Assembly (NCBI GenBank): GCA_030682655.1
Contig: JAUXNU010000064.1
Span: 21,509 to 85,508, forward strand
Reading direction: 5' to 3'
DNA: 64,000 bases
Source: Actinomycetota bacterium
GTDB taxonomy: Bacteria; Actinomycetota; Coriobacteriia; Anaerosomatales; JAUXNU01
Shown: one piece after another, positions 16,613 through 26,929 of the stretch
Numbering within the stretch: position 1 is the first letter of the stretch
Layout: every line of letters starts with the position of its first letter
The notes under the pieces: model-generated
Seen by the model: only the letters and a program-made list of their open reading frames with translations
Databases searched by the model: none
What the model was told of the DNA's origin: nothing
Translations under genes and position numbers: made by a program

Positions 16613-17722
16613 TCACTCCTCGGCGAAGATCTCGACGACGTTGTAGAGCGTGTCGCGCTCGACCGCGACGTGCCCCGTCTCGCGGATCATCGCGATGAGG
16701 TCGGACTTCGTGAGCGCCTCAGGCGTGGTCGCCCCGGCCATGTGCGTTATCTTCTCCTCGACGACGGTGCCGTCGATGTCGTCGACGCCGAAGACGGTCG
16801 AGAGCTGGGCGACCTTCAGGCCGACCATGATCCAGAACGCCTTGATGTGCGGAATGTTGTCGAGCATGAGGCGCGCGATGGCGAGCGTCTTGAGGTCGTC
16901 GAAGCCGGTCGTTGCCGGCAGGTCGGCGAGCTCGGTGTTGGCCGGGTGGAACGCGAGGGGGATGAATGCGAGGAAGCCGCCGCTTGTGTCCTGCTGCTCG
17001 CGCAGGCGGATGAAGTGGTCGACTCTCTCCTCGGCCGTCTCGATGTGGCCGTAGAGCATCGTGCAGTTCGTCTTGATGCCGAGTGAGTGGGCCTCGCCGT
17101 GGATGCGGAGCCAGACGTCACTGACGGTCTTCTTCTCCCACGCCGCCGCGCGCGTGCGGTCCGAGAAGATCTCGGCGCCGCCGCCGGGAAGCGCGTCGAG
17201 GCCGGCCTCCTGCAGGTCGCGCAGCACTTCGAGCGTCGGCTTGTCGGCGATGATCGCCATGTGTTCGATCTCGACGGCGGTGAACGCCTGCACGATCACG
17301 TGCTTGGGGATCGCCTCGCGCACCCGGCGCACCATGTCGACGTAGAACTCGTAGCTCCACTCCGGGTGCAGGCCGGAGACGATGTGGACCTCGTAGGCTC
17401 CGTCGTTGGCGCCCTCGACGGCAGCCTCCACGATCGAGTCGAGCGTCATCTCGTAAGCGCCCGGCTCGCCCGCGCTGCGTGCGAACGCGCAGAACTTGCA
17501 GCGGTTGCGGCAGATGTTGGTCGGGTTGATGTGGCGGTTGACCATGAAGTAGACACGGTCGCCGTTGATCCGCTGGCGCGTGTGGTTGGCCAGCTGCGCG
17601 ATGCCGATGAGGTCGTTGCTTGCGTACAGTGCGATGCCGTCCTCGCGCGTGAGTCGCTCACCTGCGGCGACGCGCTCAGCGATCGGCTCAAGGGCGGAAT
17701 CGATGAGGTGGAACTCAGACAC
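16613..17722 (-). CDS. mqnE: Aminofutalosine synthase
   Basis: Radical SAM enzyme that joins 3-enolpyruvylbenzoate (the MqnA product) to SAM-derived adenosine, giving aminofutalosine. Encodes 369 aa. The cluster motif CRNRCKFC (C71/75/78) is preceded by NRHINPTN and followed by AFARS, which separates MqnE from MqnC. GTG 17722 is chosen because AGGAG lies seven bases upstream and homologous sequence starts there; the open frame extends further but reads as non-coding. It faces the same way as mqnA/mqnC, from which it is separated by the restriction island. Confidence 0.93.
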   Translation of the reverse strand: MSEFHLIDSALEPIAERVAAGERLTREDGIALYASNDLIGIAQLANHTRQRINGDRVYFMVNRHINPTNICRNRCKFCAFARSAGEPGAYEMTLDSIVEAAVEGANDGAYEVHIVSGLHPEWSYEFYVDMVRRVREAIPKHVIVQAFTAVEIEHMAIIADKPTLEVLRDLQEAGLDALPGGGAEIFSDRTRAAAWEKKTVSDVWLRIHGEAHSLGIKTNCTMLYGHIETAEERVDHFIRLREQQDTSGGFLAFIPLAFHPANTELADLPATTGFDDLKTLAIARLMLDNIPHIKAFWIMVGLKVAQLSTVFGVDDIDGTVVEEKITHMAGATTPEALTKSDLIAMIRETGHVAVERDTLYNVVEIFAEE

Positions 17723-17801
17723 GTGGCGGCTCCTTGGTTCGGCGCTTGCCGAGGATGTCAGACCGGTGTGAGATGGTATTCGCAGGGGTTGAGCGGGCAC
17801 C

Positions 17802-17809
17802 ATTCTACT
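17802..17809 (-). promoter_or_regulatory. Possible -10 region for mqnE (AGTAGAAT)
   Basis: Minus-strand AGTAGAAT about 80 nt upstream of the mqnE GTG, identical to the octamer upstream of mqnA. The region 17723-17933 is the divergent spacer with the ABC transporter. It also holds a near-perfect inverted repeat, TTGGGTAG-AA-CTACCAA (17850-17866), which could be an operator for the transporter. Confidence 0.3.
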
Positions 17810-17849
17810 CCAATGCGCGTGCGCGGGGGCGACGGGACTACGTGTGCAA

Positions 17850-17866
17850 TTGGGTAGAACTACCAA
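17850..17866. promoter_or_regulatory. Inverted repeat upstream of the osmoprotectant transporter
   Basis: TTGGGTAGAACTACCAA forms an inverted repeat (arms TTGG-GTAG and CTAC-CAA, one base bulged). It is centred about 76 nt before the substrate-binding protein gene. It has operator-like symmetry but I do not recognise a regulator family. Confidence 0.35.
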
Positions 17867-17933
17867 CAACAGAGACTTGGTAACCTGGCCGCGGCGAAGC
17901 TGTTGTGCCTCGCTCGTATGGAGGAGGACGTTC

Positions 17934-18923
17934 ATGAAGAAGGGGAGCATGCGGTGGATACTCGCGGTGCTCGCGCTTGCCGTTCTGGTCGCGGTCGCGA
18001 TGACAGGATGTTCGAGCGAGACCAAGACCGACACCGGGACGGACACGGGCGGGGCCGAAGAAGCGAAAGGGCCGGTCGTCATCGGCTCGAAGATCGACAT
18101 CGAAGGCTCGATCCTTGGCCAGATCATCATTCAGGTGCTTGAGAACGATGGGTTCACCGTGACCGACAAGACGCGCACCGGTGCGACGGATGTCGTGCGC
18201 AAGGCGCTGCTCGCCGGTGAGATCGACGCATATCCCGAGTACACCGCCAACGCGCTCACGGTCTTCTACGCCGACAAGGAGATTGACCCTGAGACCCTGA
18301 AGGACGCTGAGGCCACCTACGCGGAGGCCTCGAAGCTCGACCTCGAGAACGCGGAGATCGTGTGGCTGACGCCTGCGCCTGCGAACAACACGTGGGCGGT
18401 GGCGGTACCCAAGGCGCTGGCCGAATCGGACAACCTCGCCACGCTGGAGGACTGGGCGGACTACATCAACGACGGCGGCAAGGTGAAGATCGTCGGATCG
18501 CAGGAGTTCTTCGATCGCGCCGACGCGTTCCCGGGCTTCGAGAAGGCCTACGGCTTCAAGCTCAAGTCCGACCAGAAGGTGGCGCTTGCGACCGGGGACA
18601 CTGCGGTCACCGAGAAGGCGGCCGCCGAGGGCACCGACGGAGCCAACGCGGCGATGGCGTACGGAACAGACGGCACGATCGCGGCACTGGATCTCGTCGT
18701 TCTCGGTGATCCGCTCGGCGTTCAGCCTATCTACCAGCCGGCGCCGACGTTCCGCAAGGCGATCATCGACACGTATCCGGAGATCGAGACGTTGCTCAAC
18801 CCCGTGTTTGGCGAGCTCGATCTCGAGACGCTGCAGGGCCTCAACGCCCAGGTGTCCGTTGAAGGCAAGGACGCCGCCGTCGTGGCCGCGGAGTGGCTCA
18901 AGACCGTCGGCGTCCTGAAGTAG
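17934..18923 (+). CDS. Osmoprotectant (glycine betaine/choline-type) ABC transporter substrate-binding lipoprotein
   Basis: Encodes 329 aa from ATG 17934 behind GGAGGAGG. The signal peptide ends in the lipobox VAMTGC, so it is a membrane-anchored lipoprotein. The body matches OpuCC/OsmF/ProX binding proteins: GSKIDIEGSILGQI near the start, then KALLAGEIDAYPEYTANAL, then TPAPANNTWAVAV. These bind quaternary ammonium compounds such as glycine betaine, carnitine or choline. The exact substrate cannot be told. It heads a four-gene operon with two permeases and a CBS-domain ATPase. Confidence 0.9.
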   Translation: MKKGSMRWILAVLALAVLVAVAMTGCSSETKTDTGTDTGGAEEAKGPVVIGSKIDIEGSILGQIIIQVLENDGFTVTDKTRTGATDVVRKALLAGEIDAYPEYTANALTVFYADKEIDPETLKDAEATYAEASKLDLENAEIVWLTPAPANNTWAVAVPKALAESDNLATLEDWADYINDGGKVKIVGSQEFFDRADAFPGFEKAYGFKLKSDQKVALATGDTAVTEKAAAEGTDGANAAMAYGTDGTIAALDLVVLGDPLGVQPIYQPAPTFRKAIIDTYPEIETLLNPVFGELDLETLQGLNAQVSVEGKDAAVVAAEWLKTVGVLK

Positions 18924-18960
18924 AAGGAAGCGAGAGATAGTAGCTCATCCCAAGCAGGAT

Positions 18961-20106
18961 GTGGGGCAACCCGTCGGGCGTGTTGACCGTGTCGCCGCGT
19001 TCGGGGCGGTCGTGGCGCTGGCGGGCTGTTTCGTGCTCCCGTTCGTCGAGTTTCGCGCGAACCGCATTGTCAGTGGGACGCCCCAGACCATCGCGGTCGC
19101 CGGGACGTGGGGTTGGGCGCTCGTCGCCGTGTGTGTGACCGGCTTGGCTGCGGCCATTGCATCGCCGGCCGCTCGACGCGGTGCCCTTGTGCTCGCCGCG
19201 GGCGTGGCGACGGCTTCCTTGCTGCCCTGGGCTCTCGGGTCGGCTGCCGTGTCGCTGCAGGCTGGAACCGATGCGGTGTCGCGCGTCTCTGTCGGAGATG
19301 GGTCATGGCTCGTGCTCGTGGGCGCGGTGATTGTGCTCTTCCAGGGCTCCCGCTCCCGCCCGCCCGCGTGGCTACGGTGGTGCGCACTCGCCGCCGTGGC
19401 GGTTGCGTGGGCTCTCTCGGCGACAGCCGGCGGACTTGCCGAGCTCTCACTCGCCAAGGAGTTCGCCGCTCAGTCGCGACGGTTCTGGCAACTTGTGGGC
19501 GAACACCTTGTGCTCTCAAGCGCGGGACTGGCGTTCGGCGTGTTGTTTGGTGTGCCGCTCGGTGTGCTCGCGTCCCGCAACCGCATCGTGCGCAACGCAA
19601 CGCTTTCGGTGGTCGGAACACTGCAGACAGTCCCGTCGCTCGCGCTCCTTGGCCTGCTCGTGTTCCCACTCACCGCGGTCGGGCTGCACGGGATCGGTTC
19701 CACGCCTGCGATCATCGCGCTGACGCTCTATGCGCTGCTGCCTGTCGTTCGCAACACGTACGTGGGACTCGCGGGGGTCGATCCCGCGGCGCTCGACGCG
19801 GGACGCGGTATGGGCATGAGTCGGGCGCAGCTTCTGTTACGGGTCGAGGCGCCACTTGCGCTGCCGCTCGTGCTCGAAGGCGTGCGTGCGGCAGCCGTGC
19901 TCGTGATCGGCATCGCGGCGGTCACCGCGTTCGTGGGCGCGGGCGGCCTGGGCATCCTCGTGTTCCAGGGCTGGGGTCAGCAGGCCGATGACCTCACGCT
20001 CCTCGGCGCAATACCGATGGTGGTGCTCGCTGTTGTCGCTGATGCTGCATTGCGCCTGCTCACCGCGCTCGTTGTCTCGCCCGGAATTCGCGAGGAGGTT
20101 GCATGA
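18961..20106 (+). CDS. Osmoprotectant ABC transporter permease with extra N-terminal membrane domain
   Basis: Encodes about 381 aa. The C-terminal 200 residues form the binding-protein-dependent permease domain, with the EAA-like loop AGRGMGMSRAQLLLRVEAPLALPL. About 180 N-terminal residues add four or so hydrophobic helices not found in the minimal OpuCB/YehW permease; extended permeases of this kind (YehY-like) are known. GTG 18961 is the first plausible start but its ribosome-binding site is weak. The stop overlaps the ATPase start by 4 nt. Confidence 0.85.
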   Translation: MGQPVGRVDRVAAFGAVVALAGCFVLPFVEFRANRIVSGTPQTIAVAGTWGWALVAVCVTGLAAAIASPAARRGALVLAAGVATASLLPWALGSAAVSLQAGTDAVSRVSVGDGSWLVLVGAVIVLFQGSRSRPPAWLRWCALAAVAVAWALSATAGGLAELSLAKEFAAQSRRFWQLVGEHLVLSSAGLAFGVLFGVPLGVLASRNRIVRNATLSVVGTLQTVPSLALLGLLVFPLTAVGLHGIGSTPAIIALTLYALLPVVRNTYVGLAGVDPAALDAGRGMGMSRAQLLLRVEAPLALPLVLEGVRAAAVLVIGIAAVTAFVGAGGLGILVFQGWGQQADDLTLLGAIPMVVLAVVADAALRLLTALVVSPGIREEVA

Positions 20107-21242
20107 TCCGCTTGCAGGACGTGACCAAGCGCTATGGGGATGCGATCGCCGTCGACAGCGTGAGCTTCGAGGTGCCCCGGGGCGAAGTGTGCGTGCTCAT
20201 CGGTCCTTCCGGCTGCGGCAAGACCACGACGCTTCGGATGATCAACCGGCTCATCGAGCCCACCAGCGGCTCGATCGAGGTCGAGGGCCAAGACATCATG
20301 AGCGTGCGGCCCGAGGAGCTGCGCCGCCATATCGGCTACGTCATCCAGTCGGTCGGCCTGTTCCCGCACCTCACCGTTGCCGACAACATCGCGACTGTGC
20401 CCCGTCTCCTTGGCTGGCGCGATGATCGCATGCGTTCGCGCGTGATGGAGCTGCTCGATCTCGTGGGGCTTGCGCCCGATGACTATGCGGCCAAGTACCC
20501 GCGGCAGCTTTCCGGCGGTGAGGCGCAACGCGTCGGGGTGGCCCGCGCGCTGGCCGCAGACCCGCCGGTGCTGCTCATGGACGAGCCGTTCGGCGCGGTC
20601 GACCCGCTCAACCGCAATCGCCTCCAGATGGAGTTCGCGCGTATCCAGCGCGAGCTGCGCAAGACCGTCATCTTCGTGACGCACGACGTCGATGAGGCCA
20701 TCCGGCTTGCGGATCGAATCGCCCTCATGCGCGATGGCCGACTGCAGCAGTACGACACACCGGAGGTCTTGCTCGATCATCCCGTCAGCAAGTTCGTTCA
20801 CGACTTCATGGGTGCAGATCGCGCACTCAAGCGTCTCGGCCGCGTGCTGGTCGAGGATGTCATGCGTCGCGACATCGAGACCGCGCGCATCGACGACTCC
20901 GGCGCGATCGACCGCGCTGCCTGCGGAGACGAGCGCTTCGTCTACCTGGTCGATCATGCCGGCATGTTGCGAGGGTGGGTGGACTGCCAGGACCTCGACG
21001 AGGGGCACGCGGTCGAAGACGCCGTCACCGAGGTGGACTGGCGAGAGGTCAGCATCGGCCCGGACACATCTCTGAAAGACGCGCTCTCGGCGATGATCGG
21101 CCTCGGGTTCCGCTCGATTCCGGTGACCGATCGTGGCAGGCTCGTCGGCGCGGTCGCGCTTTCCGGCATCGAGGCCACGATGACGGGCGCGGACTCGCAC
21201 ATCTCACAGCTGGCCGAGGAGAACGGGAGCGAATCGCTGTGA
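20103..21242 (+). CDS. Osmoprotectant ABC transporter ATPase with CBS domains
   Basis: Encodes 379 aa. Walker A GPSGCGKTT lies near residue 37, signature LSGGEAQRVGVARAL near 137, Walker B LLMDEPFGAVD near 156, and the H-loop VTHDVDEA after that. The C-terminal 120 residues contain a CBS region (GFRSIPVTDRGRLVGAVALS), which in OpuA-type transporters senses ionic strength or c-di-AMP. It is coupled to both permeases by stop/start overlaps. Confidence 0.92.
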   Translation: MIRLQDVTKRYGDAIAVDSVSFEVPRGEVCVLIGPSGCGKTTTLRMINRLIEPTSGSIEVEGQDIMSVRPEELRRHIGYVIQSVGLFPHLTVADNIATVPRLLGWRDDRMRSRVMELLDLVGLAPDDYAAKYPRQLSGGEAQRVGVARALAADPPVLLMDEPFGAVDPLNRNRLQMEFARIQRELRKTVIFVTHDVDEAIRLADRIALMRDGRLQQYDTPEVLLDHPVSKFVHDFMGADRALKRLGRVLVEDVMRRDIETARIDDSGAIDRAACGDERFVYLVDHAGMLRGWVDCQDLDEGHAVEDAVTEVDWREVSIGPDTSLKDALSAMIGLGFRSIPVTDRGRLVGAVALSGIEATMTGADSHISQLAEENGSESL

Positions 21243-21997
21243 ACGCCGCGGCCGACACCCCGCGCAAGCGTTGGTGGCCCCCTGCGGTGATCGTCACGCT
21301 CGCCGTCGCCTTCGCGTGGCTCGTGACGCAACAGCAGCTGTGGGAGAGTGTGCTTGGCGGCATGTTTCCCGGCGAACGCGCAGCGATCTACCCGGTGCCG
21401 CTTGCCGCACTGACGTTGCAGCACCTGGCGATCGTAGGCATATCCAGCGGGCTCACGATTCTCGTTGGCATCCCGCTCGGCATCTGGGTCACCCGCGCAT
21501 CGGGACGGGACTTCCGTGACATCGTCGCGGCCGGCGTGGACTTCGGGCAGACGTTCCCGCCGGTCGCCGTGCTCGCGCTCATGATGCCCATCCTTGGCTT
21601 CGGGCTTCGTCCGGCGGTCGTGGCGCTGTTCCTGTACGGCCTGTTCCCAGTGGTCAGCAACACAGTCGCCGGGCTTGAGGCCGTGCCCGCCACGCTCAAG
21701 GACGCGGCGCGAGGGATGGGGATGGGACGTGCACGGATCTTGCTGACGCTCGAGCTGCCGCTTGCGGCACGCGTGATCATGGCGGGCGTGCGGACCTCGG
21801 TCATCATCAACATCGGCACCGCGACCGTAGCCGCCGCGGTGGGTGCGGGTGGTCTTGGCGACCCGATCATCGGCGGTATCCAGGTGCAGAATCTTGCGTA
21901 CGTGTTCGAAGGGGCGCTGGTCGCGGCTGTGCTTGCAGTTCTAGCCGACGCCGCGCTTGCGCAGGCGGAGACGGCGCTCGCGCCGAGGGGCGTCTGA
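21239..21997 (+). CDS. Osmoprotectant ABC transporter second permease
   Basis: Encodes 252 aa from a GTG overlapping the ATPase stop. It has six hydrophobic helices and the permease loop AARGMGMGRARILLTLELPLAARV. It is a standard-length OpuCD/YehW-type partner for the longer permease upstream. It is the last gene of the transporter operon; about 85 nt follow before the next gene. Confidence 0.9.
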   Translation: MNAAADTPRKRWWPPAVIVTLAVAFAWLVTQQQLWESVLGGMFPGERAAIYPVPLAALTLQHLAIVGISSGLTILVGIPLGIWVTRASGRDFRDIVAAGVDFGQTFPPVAVLALMMPILGFGLRPAVVALFLYGLFPVVSNTVAGLEAVPATLKDAARGMGMGRARILLTLELPLAARVIMAGVRTSVIINIGTATVAAAVGAGGLGDPIIGGIQVQNLAYVFEGALVAAVLAVLADAALAQAETALAPRGV

Positions 21998-22028
21998 TCC
22001 GGCACGAGGCCAGGTTGCTTGCGGAGGC

Positions 22029-22058
22029 ATAAGCACGAGTGATACGGTGAATAAGCAC
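22029..22058. repeat. Direct repeat ATAAGCAC x2, 22 bp apart
   Basis: ATAAGCAC occurs at 22029-22036 and 22051-22058, a start-to-start distance of 22 bp (two helical turns), in the short spacer before the C_GCAxxG_C_C gene. Such spacing suits side-by-side regulator binding. No factor is recognised. Confidence 0.5.
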
Positions 22059-22083
22059 AACACATTCCTCGGTAAGGTATCGC

Positions 22084-22581
22084 GTGAACAAGACGCAGCT
22101 CGCTCCGGCTGACACCCTCACAACCCCATGCTTCGCGGGCGCATCCGAACTTGCGGAGACCGCGTTTCTGCGCGGCAAGACCCTCTACGAAGAAGGCATG
22201 TTCTGCTGCGAGGCCGTGCTCTCTGTCGTCAACGAAGCAGCCGGTACGCCGTTCCCACCAGATGTCATGAGGCTCGGAAGCGGATTCTGGGGAGGTCTGG
22301 CGGGGGACGGCTCAACATGTGGCGCCCTGGTCGGCTCGATCATGGCCATCGGCCTGCTCGCCGGACGTACCGCCACCAACGGTGAGTGGGAGAGCTGCAC
22401 GGATGCGTCGGAGGAGATTCGCACCAGGTTCCGCGAGGCCTGCGGCGGTGTGAGCTGCGGCGGGCTCGTGCGGCCCTTCGGCGGGATGGACGGCGAGGGC
22501 CGCCGCGGCAGATGCGCCGAGATCACCGGAACCGCCTCGGCACTCGTGATCGCGCTTGCCGAGGAGCGCGGCTGGCTGTAA
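22084..22581 (+). CDS. C_GCAxxG_C_C family (split-Soret-like) redox-associated protein
   Basis: Encodes 165 aa from GTG 22084 with only a weak AAGG upstream. It shows the family pattern: CC in YEEGMFCCEAVL, then GSGFWGGLAGDGSTCGALVG, then ESC, CGGVSC and GRC near the end. The gly-rich, Cys-rich fold is thought to bind a metal or cluster and occurs in anaerobes; some members are split-Soret cytochromes, but no CXXCH is present here. No signal peptide is seen, so it is cytosolic. Function is not established. Confidence 0.8.
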   Translation: MNKTQLAPADTLTTPCFAGASELAETAFLRGKTLYEEGMFCCEAVLSVVNEAAGTPFPPDVMRLGSGFWGGLAGDGSTCGALVGSIMAIGLLAGRTATNGEWESCTDASEEIRTRFREACGGVSCGGLVRPFGGMDGEGRRGRCAEITGTASALVIALAEERGWL

Positions 22582-22624
22582 CGCCGCCCTGGTCATGGGT
22601 CGGCACTCGCCCTACTCTAAGGCG

Positions 22625-24040
22625 ATGAGTGACCTCGCAGACACCGTTCGCGATACGTCCGCCGCATACGACATGCTGCCCGCAGGCGGCATCGTCCTTG
22701 TGCTCGTTTCGGGCGGGGCCGACAGCACCGGGCTTCTCCGTTTGCTGATGTCGGGCGACATAGGCACCGGGTTCGCGATTCACGTCTTGCACGTCAATCA
22801 CCTGCTTCGCGGCGCCGACTCCGAATGCGATGAGGAGTTCGTGCGCCGCCTCTGCGAGACACTCAAGGTCCCATTCCACGCGGTGCGCTACGACGTCGCG
22901 GCCTTCGCAAGAGACAACGGGCTCAATCTTGAAGACGCCGGTCGGCAGGTCCGGTACCGACTCGCCGAGGAGACCCTCGACAGCCTGTGCGCGGTCGCCG
23001 GAGTCCCGCCCGAGCGCGGCCGAATCGCCGTGGCGCACACGCTCGACGACCGCATCGAGACGCTGCTGATGCGCCTCGCACAAGGTACGGGTGCCACCGG
23101 TCTCGTGTCGCTGCGGCCGGTACGCGACCGCATCGTCCGCCCGCTCGCCGACGCGGCCCGTGACGACGTGCGCGACTACCTGCGCGCACTGGGCCAGGAG
23201 TGGCGCGAGGACGCGAGCAACCTGGATACGACTCGCGTGCGCGCACGCGTGCGCCACGAACTGCTGCCGGTCTTGCGCGACATCAATCCGCAGGTGGACC
23301 AGGCCATCGCTCGCACACTGGCGCTTCTGACCGACGAGGATGCGCTGCTCGCGACGATGGGCGCGGCCTTCGCGCGCGACTTCTCGCATGTCTCCCCGGG
23401 TGAAGTCGCCTTCGACCGCGCCATGATGGCGACCCTCTCGCGCCCGATGCGGCGACGCGCTATTCGCGCGGCTCTCGCCTCGGCGTTCCCGGAGGCCTCC
23501 CGCATCGAGTTCGAGCATGTCGAGGCACTTGTCGATGGACTCTCCTCGGCAAGCTTCGCGCGCGACCTGCCCGACGGCCTCCGGGCGCAGTCCGAGTACG
23601 GTAGAATGATTGTCCTGCGCTCGGGGGAAGGGTCTCCGGCGCTGGCACCTTCTTTGCTCCCCATACCGGGCAACCTCGACCTCGCCGGGGTCGGTAGCTT
23701 GATCGCCGAGGAGGTGGACCCTTCCGACACGACGGGCACGCCGGACTCCGTGGTCGTGGACGCAGGAGCGGCCGAAGCGTTCGTGGTCGACCGCCCGCGT
23801 GACGGTGATCGCATGCGACCGCTTGGTCTCGGCGGCACCAAGAAGCTGCAGGACCTGCTCGTTGACGCGAAGGTTCCGCAGCGGTTCCGGCAGACCACGC
23901 CCGTCGTTCGAGATGGCGAAAGTGTCGTGTGGGTGGCAGGTGTTCGCATGGCCGAGGAGTACAGAATCACCGGGGCGACTATTCGTGCGGTCCGGTTGAC
24001 CTGGGAACGAGGCGGCGGGGACGCTGCGGAAGCCGGATAG
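22625..24040 (+). CDS. tilS: tRNA(Ile)-lysidine synthase
   Basis: Ligates lysine to C34 of the CAU-anticodon tRNA-Ile so that AUA is read. Encodes 471 aa. The PP-loop SGGADS is at about residues 29-34, followed by LHVNHLLRG and AHTLDDRIETLLMRL. The C-terminal domains (about 330-471) contain DRMRPLGLGGTKKLQDLLVDAKVP. ATG 22625 starts next to the PP-loop domain with AAGG close upstream; ATG 22595 is an alternative. It precedes hpt and ftsH, a classic bacterial gene order. Confidence 0.94.
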   Translation: MSDLADTVRDTSAAYDMLPAGGIVLVLVSGGADSTGLLRLLMSGDIGTGFAIHVLHVNHLLRGADSECDEEFVRRLCETLKVPFHAVRYDVAAFARDNGLNLEDAGRQVRYRLAEETLDSLCAVAGVPPERGRIAVAHTLDDRIETLLMRLAQGTGATGLVSLRPVRDRIVRPLADAARDDVRDYLRALGQEWREDASNLDTTRVRARVRHELLPVLRDINPQVDQAIARTLALLTDEDALLATMGAAFARDFSHVSPGEVAFDRAMMATLSRPMRRRAIRAALASAFPEASRIEFEHVEALVDGLSSASFARDLPDGLRAQSEYGRMIVLRSGEGSPALAPSLLPIPGNLDLAGVGSLIAEEVDPSDTTGTPDSVVVDAGAAEAFVVDRPRDGDRMRPLGLGGTKKLQDLLVDAKVPQRFRQTTPVVRDGESVVWVAGVRMAEEYRITGATIRAVRLTWERGGGDAAEAG

Positions 24041-24076
24041 GGTACGGAGACTCGTGCCACTTGACTGGGAAGGGCG

Positions 24077-24625
24077 ATGCGCTCGATGCACTCCGACATT
24101 GAGAGAGTCATCCTGACCGAGGAAGCGATCCACGAGCGGGTTCGCGAACTCGGCGCACAGATCAGTGCGGACTACGGCGACGATCCCCTGCTCATGATCG
24201 CGGTGCTGCGCGGTGCGACGCTGTTCATAGCCGATCTCGCTCGGGCAATCCATACACCGGTCGAGATCGACTTCATGGCAGTATCGAGCTACGGATCGTC
24301 AACGAAGTCCTCGGGCGTCGTGCGCATCATCAAGGATCTGGACGAGACGATCGAGGGGCGACACGTCCTGGTCGTAGAGGATATCCTCGACACTGGACTC
24401 ACCCTCAAGTACCTGCTCAAGAACCTCGCATCGCGCTCTCCGGCATCGCTGGATGTGGTGGCGCTGTTGAGCAAGGAGGGGAAGCAGCGGGTACCTATCA
24501 CCTGTAGGTACGTGGGATTCGATATCCCCGACGAGTTCGTCGTCGGCTACGGGCTCGACTATGCTGAGAAGTACCGCAACCTGCCCTACATCGGGGTGTT
24601 GCGACCGGAGGTCTACGCGGAATAG
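24077..24625 (+). CDS. hpt: Hypoxanthine phosphoribosyltransferase
   Basis: Purine salvage enzyme making IMP/GMP from hypoxanthine/guanine and PRPP. Encodes 182 aa. The PRPP-binding loop is [13 protein letters not shown] (about residues 96-108), with LRGATLF upstream and [20 protein letters not shown] near the end, all typical. ATG 24077 has GGAAGGG upstream; ATG 24086 is three codons in. It lies 36 nt after tilS and shortly before ftsH, the conserved tilS-hpt-ftsH cluster. Confidence 0.95.
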   Translation: MRSMHSDIERVILTEEAIHERVRELGAQISADYGDDPLLMIAVLRGATLFIADLARAIHTPVEIDFMAVSSYGSSTKSSGVVRIIKDLDETIEGRHVLVVEDILDTGLTLKYLLKNLASRSPASLDVVALLSKEGKQRVPITCRYVGFDIPDEFVVGYGLDYAEKYRNLPYIGVLRPEVYAE

Positions 24626-24659
24626 ACGCCGCGCGGCCGCGCAGAGGGAGATCGGCGCT

Positions 24660-26648
<1,989 letters not shown>

Positions 26649-26929
26649 CTAGTCCGGTGGGTTCCGGTCGTAGATGGCCGTATCCGGCTCGCGTGTCAGC
26701 CTGACAGGCTATACTGATGCAGGCGCGGCTCCTTGGGGGATGGGTCGCCGCAGAAGTCCGAGGCATACCGGGGGCCAGGGTGGAACCTGCACACCGTGCT
26801 ACCCAACGCACTGCTGCACAGCCGGGTGGACGGAGAGCCGAAGGGGCGTCCCGTCGCCGGGTTCTGTCCGTTCCCACGCACTGGCTCTGGTTTCTCGGCC
26901 GGGACAACCGGCGATGGCGCCAGGGCGAC
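26649..26929 (+). other. GC-rich leader upstream of the sensor kinase; possible structured RNA
   Basis: No convincing protein is encoded in this 280-nt stretch; an ATG at 26717 in the kinase frame lacks a ribosome-binding site and gives an unlikely Arg/Ala-rich sequence. A -10-like TATACT sits at 26709-26714. From about 26721 the sequence can fold: CGGCTC (26725-26730) pairs with GAGCCG (26834-26839). Inside, AGGGTGGAACC (26776-26786), identical to the T-box antiterminator core, is followed by GCAC-ACC-GTGC and CCC (26801-26803), as in that element. A T-box Stem I is not recognisable, so the identity stays open. Confidence 0.35.

Noticed and set aside
23176..24111. Long open frames opposite tilS, hsdR, mqnC and other genes
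   Set aside because: High GC leaves antisense frames open. These have Arg/Ser/Ala/Pro-rich translations without motifs, while the sense genes have intact catalytic signatures.
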